Both the position numbers and the translations under genes were made by a program. Positions 34,958 to 47,156 of a stretch of DNA of 64,000 bases are shown in pieces (positions within the stretch are counted from its first letter, which is position 1; every line of letters starts with the position of its first letter). The DNA comes from Collybia mongolica (Eukaryota > Basidiomycota > Agaricomycetes > Agaricales > Clitocybaceae). The notes under the pieces are model-generated. The model saw only the letters and a list, made by a program, of their open reading frames with translations, made no database searches and was not told the DNA's origin. The stretch lies in the NCBI GenBank assembly GCA_013420905.1, contig JAAXNY010000006.1, forward strand, positions 1,922,001 to 1,986,000. Reading direction: 5' to 3'.

Positions 34958-37900
34958 TTACTGCTTAGCTTTGTTGCTTATACTGTCTTTACTGCTTTTG
35001 TTTCCACACTGGTGTGACTTAGTAGTCTGTGGTAGCGCTGGAGCTATCCCCTCCTTGGTCTCCTCACTAGAACTTGACTCTGAATTGGACTGATCTAATT
35101 GGACTCTATCAAAAGTATAGTCATGCTCCTTGTAAACCTGTCTATTAGCAGGATCTTTCGATTCCACTAAAGCATTTAATGTTTCACTAGAGATGTCTAT
35201 TAGATCTTGCAGATTGTCCAGCAGTTCAATTGCACTCCTAGCAAAATAAGGAATAACCCTAAACGCCCCCACTTTATGTTGCCACACCGATCCATCCATT
35301 TCACAAACAATATAGGCTCCCCCTTGGTTTTGTCTCAGGACTATCATTGGTCCAAGGTACTGTGGTTTCAGCTTTTTATTGAGCAAACTTTCGACCTCAG
35401 TATTTCTAACTAGTACTTAACTTCCAGGTTTGAAATCATAGTCTCTGATGGTCACGCGGTGATCCTTTTCATACTGTAATAGTCTCCTTTGTTTTTCTAT
35501 ATTGATACATTTCCTCATATCGGCCACATGTTGGACATGCTTAGCTAGAGCCTGTGCTCTAAACCCAATGAGTTCCTCTGTAGTCAATATTTTTCCTGGT
35601 AACTTTACTAACCAAGTGGCTTCAATGATATCTAATGGTAAGGTTGGGTGTGTGCCCATAATCATAAAATAAGGGGAGCAACCCATCCCTTTCCATATAG
35701 TAATCCTGTCGGCCCACATTACATGGTGAAAGAAGTAGTACCACTTCTTTACATCACCACCCATAGCCTTGAAGACAGCTTGACGCACATCCCAATGTGT
35801 GCACTCGGCGATCCCATTTCCTTTGGAATTATATGGTGATATACTTATTCCTGTAATACTGTACTTGGATTCAAGCCATGCTTTGGCTGCAACAAAGGCA
35901 GGACCATTATCCATTACAATTTCCATTAGGGAACCCCATCTACAGATTACTTCTTTGAACAGCCACCTTCCCAAGGTCTTGCCATCCTCAGATTTGAGGG
36001 GCGCGCCTTCCATCCATGAGGACAGTGCACACCTTCCTTGGACAATATATTTATAACCGTTAGATGGTGGGCTCATATGCATGGTGTCCGCATGTAATAC
36101 TTGGAATATAGATGGCATGTGGGTTATGACAGGAGGGATTCTCAACAAAGTTAAGAGCCTTGTCTGACAGATGTGACATGACTTCACATACCATGATACA
36201 TCATGTTCCATTTCTGGCCACCAAAATCTTTTATCTATTAGGGATTTTGTTGTGTAGAAACCCCTATGTCCGACAGAGTTGTGAGAAGCCCTCATCATAT
36301 ATGTATGGTGGTTTTTATCAACAACAAGCTGGTGCACACTATTGATATTTTTCCTATACATCCGGCCCTCTGGATCCAAAAAGAAATTAGAGGCCTGCCT
36401 CGCAAATTTTATGTAGGCGCAGTCTGTCATTCCTTTTGGTTTCTTTTGTGGTCTTTTTAACCATTCCTTTATTAAAGGTAGGTTTTTATCCTGTTCTTTT
36501 GCTGTAGGTGTCCATTTAGACTCATCGTATACTTCCCTCACATTAGGGTCATATTTAAACTTTTCATCAGGTATGACAGTAGTATTTACAAGTTGCTTTA
36601 GATAAGCTTCTCTTTGAATACCAAACCATCCTAAACCTAAGTGCTGCTTTATTTCCCCAATAAATGCTGCTTCACCAGCCCAAGCATTGTTTACTTCAAC
36701 TTCAGAATCAGAGATTTCCTTGGCGAGTTGAAATAAATATCTGCCGCACATGTCAATCTCTTCCTTAAAGTCTAACAATTCAAAAGGGTCATCCAATCCC
36801 TCAGTTGGGTTGATAAACCTTAAAGGACCTGAGGGTTCATTGTAACCATTGTCTGGGTCTGGGTAGACAGGATCCCCTAGCCACGCGTCTTATCTTGACA
36901 GACCGTCTGGGCTGAAGCCTTTACCAGCTTTATGAACCAAAGTAAAGTGGAACATAAGTATCCTATCAATCCACCTATTTACTGTTGCATTAGGTCCTAG
37001 ACTTGGGTTTGATAACATCCCCTTAATGTACTTTGCATCTGTTTCTGCTACCAAATTCCATACTCCAATAAACCAATAATAACATGCCATTAGAACTCTC
37101 ATTAATCCAAATAGCTCTTGTTTGGGTTGTGAGAAGTGCACTTCGCGCTCATTCAGGGTTACCGAGTCAAATCTAGCATAGTGCTTTCTCCCAGGTATAT
37201 CAGGATCTTCCTGATAGATATAGTAACCTACTGCTTTCCATGACATATCTACTGACAATACCACTGGCATATTCCAGGTGTAATTAATTGGACGGAGCAC
37301 GGGGCTATTTTTAAGTGCATCTAATAATAGCTGTTGCGCTTCTTCTTGCTCAGGCCCCCATATCCAAGGTTCACTACTTCTAGTTAACTTTTGAATAGGT
37401 TGGCCTATATGGGCAAAATCTTTAATGAAATTCCTGCATACACCAATAGTTCCCATGTAAGCACATACTTCACTGACATCTTTGCATGGTCCCCATCTTT
37501 CAACTACACCAATCCTATCAGTAGTAGGTTTTCGTCCTTCATAGGTACATCTATGTCCTACCACTAGAATTTCACTTGCACATAACGTAGACTTATATCC
37601 TGAAAAGGTCCCTCCAGAATACTTCATTCTCTGTACGATGCGATTTACATTTTGCATATGTTCCCAGAAGAAGTGTCTAACACCTGGAGCACCAGGTAGC
37701 TCTTCTTCTATTCCATCTGGTAGTTCGTAGTGTGTTGCTGGACTGCGCACAGGTACATCATCAATGTAGGGTATTGTGACATGTGGTACCTCATCTTGTA
37801 GAATGTATGTAACATCATCATGAAATATTGGAACGGAATTCATCCATCCCACAGGGAGTGTTACTAGTCTCAGCACACCAAACAGTGTTTGGAATGTCAT

Positions 37901-39008
37901 TAGATCACATGATGTTTCTGCTAAAGGCCTCTCATCATATCCTACATACAGATCCATCATTCTGCCACAAGCGCGCCCTGCAAAGTGCTCTGCTAGTTCT
38001 TCAGTAGCGGGTGGTAAACCCAAGTGCGCTATTGTAACTGCATTTAGTGGCTCTAGACTATGTACAATTCTAAGTTTCTTTCCTGGACCTTTCTTTAATA
38101 TGGTAAACCATCTAGACCTATATGATGAATTTGGACCTCTCATAGACCCCTGCATCAATTTTAGTCTTAATGATTTTACAAACATCTTCATAGATCCCTG
38201 GTGGGATTCTAATATTTCTCTCTGTCCATGGTGTATGTGGGACTACTGGTATTTTGACGGGAGGAAAGTATTCCTTCTTAAAGCTACCATGCTCACTATC
38301 ATTCCAAGCAAAACCATTGTTATGTTTACACATAAAGTTGTGGATTATATCCATCTCTTTAGGTTTTAAGAAGTTCTCTTCTTCATGTACTCTTTGGAAA
38401 TCCATGCGCCTTTCCTCAGTATACCTTCCAGTTGGTTTAAATGGAGGTGGGTTAGGCGTTAGAACTGGTAGAGCTGCTAAAGGGTCACCCTTTATATCTC
38501 TGATAATTCTAAATTTATCAGGCAGATCCATCAGTGTTGGTTTTATTTTCAAATGTACTGGTTTATACTTATTTCCTACTAGCTGATCCATGGACTTGAT
38601 ATTACACTTATCACCTGTTACTGTTCCAAGACCATGCTCGTTAGTGCCAATTTGCCACTGCTTTAATTTACTTAAAGTCTTTTTGAGCATGGGCTGTTCT
38701 TGAGCGTATGTCATAGGTCTAGTGGCTGTACTTGTCTGGTCCCTTCTGTTCTGCTCGTAGTTTATTACTGATCCATCATGCTCATCTATGGAAGCCAAGT
38801 ACGTGGCTAGCAATTTGTGTTCAGGTACTGTACTATTCATGTTTACATCACTTCTAGACAAAAAGACATCTCTAAGTTCTTTGTGGCCAAAATTCCACTT
38901 ATCAGTAGGGTGTCTATAACCCGTTATAATAAAGTTCCCGTCCTCATCTTCAGCAATTTCTACGGCTAGCTCTCCTTGATCACTTTGGATTAATTCATCG
39001 AAGGCCAA
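34958..39008 (-). pseudogene. Gypsy copy 1 pol (RT, RNase H, integrase), disrupted
   Basis: Collinear with the intact pol at 56193-60212. Starting at 39008 it reads [20 protein letters not shown], then RT text with YIDD in [15 protein letters not shown] near 37770, RNase H ending at DGLSR near 36895, and integrase from [20 protein letters not shown]. The integrase retains DNGPAF and GIAECTH, where ERAH in copy 2 has become ECTH; the glutamate is retained. Breaks: a one-base insertion near 38125 that shifts the frame, a TAA after DGLSR at 36890, and a TAA replacing a Leu codon near 35417. Many R-to-C, R-to-W and A-to-T changes fit CpG transitions. Confidence 0.88.
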
Positions 39009-40201
39009 AAATCCTGTTCCAGTTGTCTTTTCAACAGCTTAGGCAGTGATCCCTTTGCATGGGTAGGGATAGTACACCTTTGTCCTGTGTTAGGGTCCGT
39101 GATAGTGACTACTTGTCCCCCATCCCTAGCATTTTTGATCTGACTTTCTGTGAGCGTATCAAACGGTCTCCCAAGCAATACTTTGTATGCAGGTGAATTT
39201 ATGATATGTACTTGGAGGTAAATGGCCATGTCATTAAACAAGAAAGGGACATTGCACACTAGTCCTGCTGTTTTCTCTACTTGTTTATTAGCACTCTGCA
39301 TGTGTATGACAATGTCTGGATCCCATGAAATGTCCAAGTCTAAAGCTGTTTGCTTAGCCATTGATACTATTTGGGATCCCCCATCTAATAATGATTCCTC
39401 CGTTCCTACCCCATTTATTACTGGATATACTGTGCGCAAAGAGGCCAACTCTTTTGCTACATACAGCTGTTTGGGCTCTTCCCCGGCTGGTAAAGATTCT
39501 AAATATTGTAGGACTGGGTCTCCACATATTATAGATCCCTTAGGTATTCCGCTGCGGTCATACTCCGAGATGAAGAAAGACTGGAATGGGATTGACTCTA
39601 CTGGTAGCGCGTCATGCCGTAAGTAGTTATCATCAAGTTCCCAGTCCCTCCCAAAGGGTAAGGCATCTTCCTCATCTGTTTCATTTATTTGCAAGTTAGT
39701 GTCCCTTTGGGTGAGGGATTTACATCTGGCAGTTACAATATTCTTTATTCCATCTCTAATGGTTTTTGACAAGCCCATTAACTCTCCTGTGGTCAATGTG
39801 ATAGGGTTGTCTAATACTTTAGCAATTATATCGCCACCTTTTATTTTTACTTCTATTGGGGACTTAGTTTCATAAGTCAGACCGCACTTGGTGTTAAAAT
39901 TAGGTAGCGGATCAACTGGTTCAGGGTTGCATTCTGTTCTCCGCGGTATGTAGGGTACCGCGGGCACATCAATGTAGGGCAATTCTTTTCGTACGGGTGA
40001 CTTTACTGACAGTTCAACAATTTTCACTTTCTTTTTCCTAGGAGGCAGCACTACTGGCTCCTCTTTGCTACTACTCTGACTACTCTCCAAATTGTTACTT
40101 ATACTTCCTTGATGACTATTTCTATTTTTACTAAGGTCCTCAGGCTGTCTCTTGGAATGCAACCTAGTTGTAGGTCTAGTGTGTTCCTTAGCCTCCTTCA
40201 T
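38990..40201 (-). CDS. Gypsy copy 1 protease frame
   Basis: An open frame of 403 codons equivalent to the pro frame of copy 2 (60188-61411). The retropepsin core is seen in [20 protein letters not shown], with LLGRPFDTL later. The preceding 200 residues are charged and Lys/Ser-rich. It overlaps the pol frame by about 20 bp at its 3' end, and the GGATTTT heptamer is preserved there. It remains open while gag and pol are broken, so activity alone would not support transposition. Confidence 0.75.
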   Translation of the reverse strand: MKEAKEHTRPTTRLHSKRQPEDLSKNRNSHQGSISNNLESSQSSSKEEPVVLPPRKKKVKIVELSVKSPVRKELPYIDVPAVPYIPRRTECNPEPVDPLPNFNTKCGLTYETKSPIEVKIKGGDIIAKVLDNPITLTTGELMGLSKTIRDGIKNIVTARCKSLTQRDTNLQINETDEEDALPFGRDWELDDNYLRHDALPVESIPFQSFFISEYDRSGIPKGSIICGDPVLQYLESLPAGEEPKQLYVAKELASLRTVYPVINGVGTEESLLDGGSQIVSMAKQTALDLDISWDPDIVIHMQSANKQVEKTAGLVCNVPFLFNDMAIYLQVHIINSPAYKVLLGRPFDTLTESQIKNARDGGQVVTITDPNTGQRCTIPTHAKGSLPKLLKRQLEQDFWPSMN

Positions 40202-40206
40202 CAGAC

Positions 40207-41721
40207 CTAATTGAAACCCAACTCTTTAACCTTGTTTTGGTTATTGAGCTCTGCTACCTGCCCTAATAAAGTACTCATTTGTGCTTGTAAGGCTACTATG
40301 TCAGGATTCGGTGCGCTCTTTGCAGTAGGATTATAGTTATTATTTATATATTCCTGTTTCTGCATCTGAGGCAGTACTGGCAATGCAGTTTGCGCACTCT
40401 GTTGTCCTAACATTTGTTGTGCTCGAAATTGGGCCATTTGTGCCATTATGGCTTTCAAGGTTCCAATGTTGTTATTACTGTCTACTGCATTATGTGACTG
40501 ATGCATAACTGACAATACTCCTGGAGCGGGTCCTTCCATTACATCTCCATAATAAAGGGCCACTACCTTCTTTGAATGGAAGTGTTCCACTTTATCTTTC
40601 AATGATACTGTTTCTGGTTTTCTGGGAATATACGATCCGTCTGGTAAGCATACTCCTCCATTTGCATTGGTCTTTATTTTCCCTTCTTCAAAATGTTTCT
40701 GTTTCTTGGGACAGGCCATGATGAAGTGTCCAGGTGTAAAACAGTAGTGACATTTATATGCATTCAGTCTTTGCAGTTGTCCTTCTTTAGGCTTTCCATA
40801 CTGATTCTGATACTGATGCTGCTGGAGCACGCTATTCGTGGCATGGTTCTGAACAGTTGCTTGTTGAAGCGCTTTCATTACATCCTCGAATCCACTCCTT
40901 GTATTCTTCTCATTTACTTGGAGATGGTCTAATAAATTAACTATTTGTTGTTTTATTTCGTCCATCTCTACTTTGATCTTGGGCACTGCTGCTGCTGTTA
41001 CGGACGTTATAAAAGATCTATTCATGTCTGGAATATTCATGTTGGCTATGCCTTCAGAAATGCTGATTGCAGTTGCTATAACTTCTTCCAAATCATACTG
41101 ATCTCCTTTTCATTGTGCGAGTGCGGCAGCTTTGGCAATAGTATTAGGATCTGCTTGGTTGTTTGTAGCAACAGCCTGTCCTGCCTGTGTGGCATTAGAC
41201 TGATTATTCCCTAGCAGAGTTAACCTTCCTTGTACTTGGGATCTGAAGACTTCATCTAGACACCCCAAGAACTTGGTAACTAATTCTTGGTTAGAGATGA
41301 TAGGTGGCCTGACTCCCAAGAGCTTAATAGATTCTGCTTTGAATTCATGCTTTAGCTTTTTCAGCATGGCCTCATTGGTTACTCCAATATGTGGGTTGGC
41401 GCGACACACCACTTCTAACTTGGCTACTGATCCTTCTACTTGATCAAGTGCTTCCGGATAACTAGAGATCAACTCTGTTTTGAAATCCATCCAAGTGCCT
41501 GTTTTATAGTGGTCTAATGCTCTCCACTCATTCTCCAATTGTAGGTCTGCATACTTTCCTAACATTAACTTCTTTTCTTCATCATTTGTAATGTTACACT
41601 CCTTCCATAGGACTTCCATGCACTCCAGAAACCAGATTAAGCCTGTGGGCTCCTTGCCTTTGAATACTGGTGCATCACGGATGCCTGGTTGGGGCATATA
41701 TTTATGAGGGGGTTCAGTCAT
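40207..41721 (-). pseudogene. Gypsy copy 1 gag, one nonsense change
   Basis: Matches gag of copy 2 from MTEPPHKYMPQPGIRDAPVF (ATG at 41721) through the CCHC zinc knuckle AYKCHYCFTPGHFIMACPKK to LNNQNKVKELGFN. Between the two halves, CGACGA in copy 2 is CAATGA here, giving a Gln and a stop near 41109. Two adjacent CpG-containing codons have each changed by a transition. The frameshift heptamer GGGTTTC before the natural stop is kept. Confidence 0.88.
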
Positions 41722-42091
41722 GATTACTGAACGGTTCTGAGTAGTTAAAGAGTTTGGGTTTGCTACTGGGTTTACTATGGAGGATCTTCTGTGCGCTACT
41801 GGTCTACTAGTAGTCAATATGTTTCCTAAAGGCTCTGGGGTTCTAAATACTTGCCTTGGTCCTGAAGATCCAAAGGCTGGTTGTGAAGATCCTCATGTGC
41901 GTGCACATCTAGGAGGTGGTAACGGCTCTGTTACTCCAGTGTTTTGCGAGTTTTTAGTCTTCTGTGTTTTTGTAGCTACTTGTCTTGCAAGTGGCTGATT
42001 AGTTAGTCTGTTTGACAAGCTGGCTTGTGGGCATGGCTCTTGAGACAGATTGACTAAACTTTCTCCACTCTACTTCAATTTATAGACAATG
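41722..42091. other. Gypsy copy 1 region upstream of gag, up to the truncation point
   Basis: Matches 62911-63280 of copy 2. It lies between the gag ATG and the missing LTR. Homology stops at ATG (42089-42091), where the neighbouring element begins CACTGTG. Confidence 0.7.
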
Positions 42092-42115
42092 CACTGTGTC
42101 CCCATTGGATCATGA

Positions 42116-42169
42116 AATTCAGCCATTTAAGTGTGGAAATATGAATTTCCACACTTAAATGGCTGAATT
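42116..42169. repeat. Perfect 25 bp inverted repeat with 4 bp loop
   Basis: AATTCAGCCATTTAAGTGTG with five more bases (42116-42140) is followed, after ATGA, by its exact reverse complement at 42145-42169. It sits 24 bp inside the proposed CACTA end. The TTCAGCCAT core recurs in the adjacent tandem repeats. Confidence 0.9.
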
Positions 42170-42179
42170 AAAGGGGTAT

Positions 42180-42650
42180 GAATTGTGGCTGAAATTCCAC
42201 CCCACATATTTCAGCCATCCAATAGATGAAAAAAGGTATTAAATTTTCCCTCCATTAATTGGATGAAATTTCATCCTATAAAGGAGTGAAGTTGGTGGCC
42301 TGATTTTCATCCCCCATATTTCAGCCATTTATTAGATAAAAATATGTATTAAAAATCCCTTCAATTAACTACAATTAATTGGATGAAAGTTCATCTTATA
42401 GAAGAGTGAATTTAGTGGCTGATTTTCATCCAAAATATGTTAGCCATCCATTAGATGAATAAAAGTATTAAATTTTCCCCCAGTTAACTGGATGAAATTT
42501 CATCCTATAGAAGAGTGATTTTAGTAGTTTATTTTCATCTCACATATTTCAGCCATCCTTTAGATGAAAAAAGATATTAGAATTTTCTCCAATTAACTGG
42601 ATGAAATTTCAACCTATAAGAGAGTGAGTTGGGTTGTATATTTTCATCTG
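42180..42650. repeat. Tandem array of about 110 bp units
   Basis: Four to five diverged units recur at about 42203, 42313, 42432 and 42541. Each contains CATATTTCAGCCATCC, a GATGAAAAAAG-type segment, TTAACTGGATGAAATTTCAT and CCTATAGAAGAGTGA. It lies just inside the proposed CACTA terminus and is best read as a subterminal repeat array. No coding frame was found. Confidence 0.8.
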
Positions 42651-42806
42651 ATAGGGGGGTACAAAATTTATACAAAAGAATGGAATTTAAAGACAGTACT
42701 TTGATTAATTAAATAGAGGGGGAACAATCTGAGGTTATATTTTGTAAGCTTGGAGTACTTAGTAAGTTCAGGTGAAGGGGGCCCAAAGGCAAGCTCTTGA
42801 GAGTAA

Positions 42807-43626
42807 TAGGGCTGCACACCGTACCATCTGACGGGTACAGCCGTACAATCAACGGTCATGAGACGGGTACGGCTCGACCGTCCACCATCCGTAGTGTTTG
42901 GTCAGTCAAACCCCAACGGCTACGGGACGGGTATGGAGACGGCCGTTGTACGGTTATGTACGGCAGACGGTATCCATTGAAAGTAAAAAAAAATTACATT
43001 CCATACTGTACGCTAGGTATTCAACGACGTAGGGCTGCGTTTGCCTTTGCGCGGGCCAGATGTACCCGTTTCTTAACTAGCATTAGAATCCGGATGGTAT
43101 CAGCATGGAGGCTTGCACGGCGGAGGGAAATGGTGTCCCGACCATCTGAGAAGACCTGCTCTACGGCGACAGCAGAACCTGGCATGGGGATGTTCCGTGA
43201 ACAAAATATCAAAGATGTTAGAATGACTCACCAGGAATACATAAGATGTCACGAGCAAGGCGAAACAGATTCGGGAACTGAGCGCGTCAACCCATCCGCC
43301 ACTGAATTGGATTACAGGTGTCAAAATCTTCAGCAGGAAGTTTGAAGTATTCCTCAAGTTTGTTGATAGAGGCCTTCTCTTTCCTACGATATCGAGCTGT
43401 AAAGGATTTCTGAGGGGAACCCATGAGAGGTGAGCTTTGAGCAGACAGTTGATCGGGGATACCCGTCTAATACCGTCCAATGCCGTGGACGGCCGTCTTT
43501 CGATGGCAATGGACGGGCGTTGACCGTCCCGTCAATGTGGTGAACCTGAGGCTGAACGGCACAGGTACGGTAACCGTACTACGGGTCCGTACATACCGTG
43601 AGGTACGGTCACGGCGTGCAGCCCTA
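42807..43626 (-). mobile_element. hAT-family remnant, 820 bp, with 8 bp target duplication
   Basis: Ends TAGGGCTGCACACCG and, as reverse complement, TAGGGCTGCACGCCG form the terminal inverted repeats. GAGAGTAA flanks both sides (42799-42806 and 43627-43634). On the minus strand near 43200-43025 the frame reads PMPGSAVAVEQVFSDGRDTI then SLRRASLHADTIRILMLVK, which is the hAT C-terminal dimerisation domain. The catalytic domain is deleted. The subterminal regions are full of CCGTAC/GTACGG motifs. Confidence 0.85.
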
Positions 43627-43762
43627 GAGAGTAATTCAGCATGGCATTAGGGAACCAAAGGATTATGCTATTACTATTATTAAAATATTGCTTGAGCAAG
43701 GCTGTAAGATGCATGGGCAAAAAGAGTAGTATATGTAGTTAATAAAAGAATGGATGTATCAA

Positions 43763-46700
43763 CTATGTATGTATTGAAGATAAGGAATGACATCGATCAA
43801 TAATTGACCACTTTCCACGATCCATAATGCGACCAATCACACATTCCACCTGGTTGAGATCAACACATTCTATAGATCCTAGGTCTTTGTAATAGTTCAA
43901 GGAGCAATAATCAGTTGCTGCTTCTGATATCTTGACCTGCCTGATAACTGCATAAATGAATGATTCTGCCTCAATCCCCTCTCTTGGGGATGCTGGGATA
44001 TCAACAACAAGAAAACGACGGAGTTGCCCGAAAAACTCTCACAGCTCAAACTCGGATCTTCGGGACCTGCGATGTGCAAATTTATCAACCTCAAGTTGAT
44101 ACTAGGGTTTGTATGAGTCAGAGTATGTCAAAAAAATCAGAAATGCATAATATACCTTGACAAATGACATATCACGGCTGTCAGACCTAAGCGGAAGAAG
44201 CTCGTGGGCATGCATAGTATCACCGCCCTCCAGGTGGTATACTCGGCCGTATTGATGGAATTGCGTCACTTGTGGTATAAGCCGTCGAATCACTGATGGG
44301 GATTTCTCGAGGCGGGTAGCCAATGTCGCTGTGAGCACCATCCATAGGGAACGAGAGAGGCTTGCTGCAGGTCCTTTTGGTGGGGTGAGGACGTGTAATG
44401 GATCTTAACTATAATTATTGAAGGACTGCATAGTATGATAAACAACGTACATTCATCTAATTTGAAATCCTGATCATGGGACTTTGCAGGTAAGACCTGA
44501 AGTTTGCCTTGTAAATTGTAGAGAAGAGTTATGTGTGCCAACTGGGCACATGAGGTGATATAGTTATTGATGCTCGCATAAGGAAACCGTCGGCTCTTGA
44601 CATGGCGGAGGATATCACCACAGTAGCACTCCATTGGAAATGCCCAATAGGCCCAGACCGGACCCATGGCCCTGACAGTTGGTGCGATATGGAGTAGTGC
44701 GTGAATTGTGAGGGGGCAAGTCGATACGCGCAGTGGGTCATATTTATAATATAGGCTGTTAATATATATATCAGAAAATGACCTCTGGGTTGCAAGAAGT
44801 GCTTACCGCTCATACACCTTGACCCAATCCTGAAACCCCCTTTCAAGCTCATCTATTTGATTTTGTGTAATTTCAAATTGGAGGCAAATTGTTAACAGTC
44901 TAACTAGTTTAATAAAGTGCTTATAGTATCGGGGATGTACAAATCGGCCTTTAAGGAGAGTTGGTGCGATGTAAAATGTCCAGACCGAATATGTTTCTGC
45001 AATCATATTAGACCTCTCTGATGCAATATTAGGAACCCTAGACCCAAACGCCGCCGGAGTAGTACTCCCCGCATCTGCAGTGGCTTCTCCAATAGCCTCC
45101 CATACAGTTGAGGATAATACATAGCCTTCGTCATTGTGGGGAAGATCTTTGAATTTTCCAGTCCAAAGCCGAATTAAGTTTGGGATGAGATTAGACCATA
45201 TAAGATGCATGAAATCATAAGGGAACGAGGTAGGAAAAGATAGTGAACTCAGTGTACTGAGGAGTGGAATACCCTTGATGCCATATTTAGTTGCGAGGCG
45301 TTCGGACTCTGCATCGGTTACAGCAAACTGGACTTTTTTTGCTTGTTCAATGAATGACGAATGAGTTCGTAGTGGAAGTTCTGATGCGTTGTATTGTTCT
45401 TGTGGCTGTGGAAAGCCATCGCGGCACAGTGGAACATAATGGGTTGTCACTTGTGAGGATGGGGCACGGATGCCTTTGATGGTGCACATTCTGCAAGGAT
45501 AGATGGCGTTGTGACCCTTCATTCGCATGACCATGGAAACTGCGGGTATATCACCAAAAACAACAACTAGAAATGCTCGGAGAAGGAATATGGATTCAGT
45601 CAGAGCATCGAAGGCAGAAACACCAATCTCGAGCTGTAGTAATTCTTGAACTACAGGCCACAAGAAGGAATCCATATCGTAGGGTTTCTTCGGCCCGGGA
45701 ATTGACCCAAGTGGAATGATGTTTGCCTTGAGCATTCGCTCTTCAGGAGGAAGGTTGTAGTTAAATAGAATTAATGGCCAGGCAGTTTTGTTACGGCGCT
45801 TGAAAGGACCAAAACCGTCCGTAGATAATCCTAGTGCTACGTCGCGGGGATCTGAGAAGAACCATATAGGGAGTTCTTCATCGCCAATTGTAATATAAGT
45901 CTCCCGGAGTAATTGATAATGTGTACCATCAAATATATCAGTCATTTTCGTTGGGATATGTTTGTGCTTAGACCGATATTGCATCTTCCTGGCTTGAGCA
46001 CGGCTTGAGACCATGGCGCGGAGTCGGGGGATGATAGGGAGATATTCATAATAGGAGAGGGGTGTTTTTCCATCAGCTTTGTAGCGATCCTTATTGCATT
46101 TGGGGCACTGTATAAGGGTTTCGTACGGCCCAGTGTAACACACACATGAGGAGGTGCAACAGTCATAATGTACTGGCTGAAAACCGGAAAGAAACTGGAT
46201 TCGTTTCTCTGTGTTCTTCAAACTGTTGGCTGACAGCTCAGGAAGAAGATAACGAATTTTGTTGTAAGCTTTATGAGTGAGGCCTTCTTCAATTTTGATG
46301 GTATAGAGACGGAGGATTTTTAAGTCACTCTCGTCTAATACTTCCTCTATGAGGATATGGATCAGAGAGTGTTTCGAAGGACCCGAGTGGACACACCTAA
46401 CCGCGAGGCTTCCTTCAAAAACCCCTCGCCAAGAAGATCCCACACTGAGATACCCTCTAACCCAGGCTCTGCGCTTGGCATTTCATTATCACTACCGTCT
46501 TCCTCAAGATACTCATTGCTGTCGATAGAACCCTCACTGTCCGTGTCATCATTAGTATCCATACTCCGCTTGTCTCCCTCATCCTCATCCTCCTCGCTGC
46601 TCTCGTCACCTTCCCTGGGGATGAACTGTCGAGTAGGATCAGGCCCCCATCTTTCCTTGCCAATTTTGTCGAGATATGCCGCAATACGATGAGAGCGGCG

Positions 46701-47156
46701 TGGATTGGATAACCCATAATGGTCTTCATGGTGCAGCACGGCTGATGGTGGTGATAATTCGCGAGAGTGAACGTTTGATGGTCCTGCCTCGTTATCCATT
46801 GGATAGTCAATGGGGACTAATTGCGATTGGGGGTCCTCAACGTGCATGTTCTCCTCCCAGTCAGCATGAGCATGACTCTGGGATTGTTGATTGGTGGGCG
46901 GGCGGAATCCCGAGTTCGGTAACCTTTGTCGGGCAGGTGTAGCACGTCCTATAATTTGTTGCTTCATGGTGTGGCCTGAAGACTTCTTTCGAGGGGCTTT
47001 ACTCTTAGCCGTTGAACTTGTTACCAGGAGATTGTTTTGCTCCAGAACTGCTGCAGTGAGACTCGAGCGCCCTTTGCCAAGTAGGTGCCGTGCTTCAGTC
47101 TTACGGTGAAGTCTCTCGCCGCAGCCACACGCGCAAAGGCGTCGTTTATTGCCCAT
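43763..47156 (-). CDS. Tnp2-family (CACTA/EnSpm) transposase
   Basis: The start MGNKRRLCACGCGERLHRKT (ATG at 47156) is the usual fungal Tnp2 N-terminus with a small Cys motif, followed by a Ser/Asp/Glu-rich region. An intron at about 46395-46350 joins LLGEGFLKEASRL to EEVLDESDLKILRLYTIKIE. The Tnp2 core includes YDCCTSSCVCYTG, CPKCNKDRY, DPRDVALGLSTDGFGPFKRR, LFNYNLPPEERM, GHNAIYPCRMCTIKG and YDFMHLIWSNLIPNLIRLWT. The C-terminus has RAMGPVWAYWAFPMECYCGD and, near 43820, VECVIGRIMDRGKWSIIDR. One in-frame stop near 44040 and the uncertain introns at 44100-44800 leave open whether the gene is intact. It faces away from the NGN/KOW gene. Confidence 0.82.

Larger units (their letters stand above)
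23334..42091 (-). mobile_element. Large Ty3/gypsy retrotransposon, copy 1 (old, mutated, nested insertion)
   Basis: This copy is collinear with copy 2 (50359 onward): left LTR, gene A (+), gene B (+), then pol, pro and gag on the minus strand. Subtracting the 5.8 kb KDZ insertion leaves about 12.9 kb, matching the 13.0 kb from LTR start to LTR start in copy 2. Homology to copy 2 stops at 42091, where a CACTG terminus begins, so the gag-side LTR is missing from this window. Differences from copy 2 are mainly C-to-T and G-to-A at CpG, plus a few indels and nonsense changes in gag and pol. The 5 bp before the LTR are TGCGC, the same as before copy 2. Confidence 0.9.
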
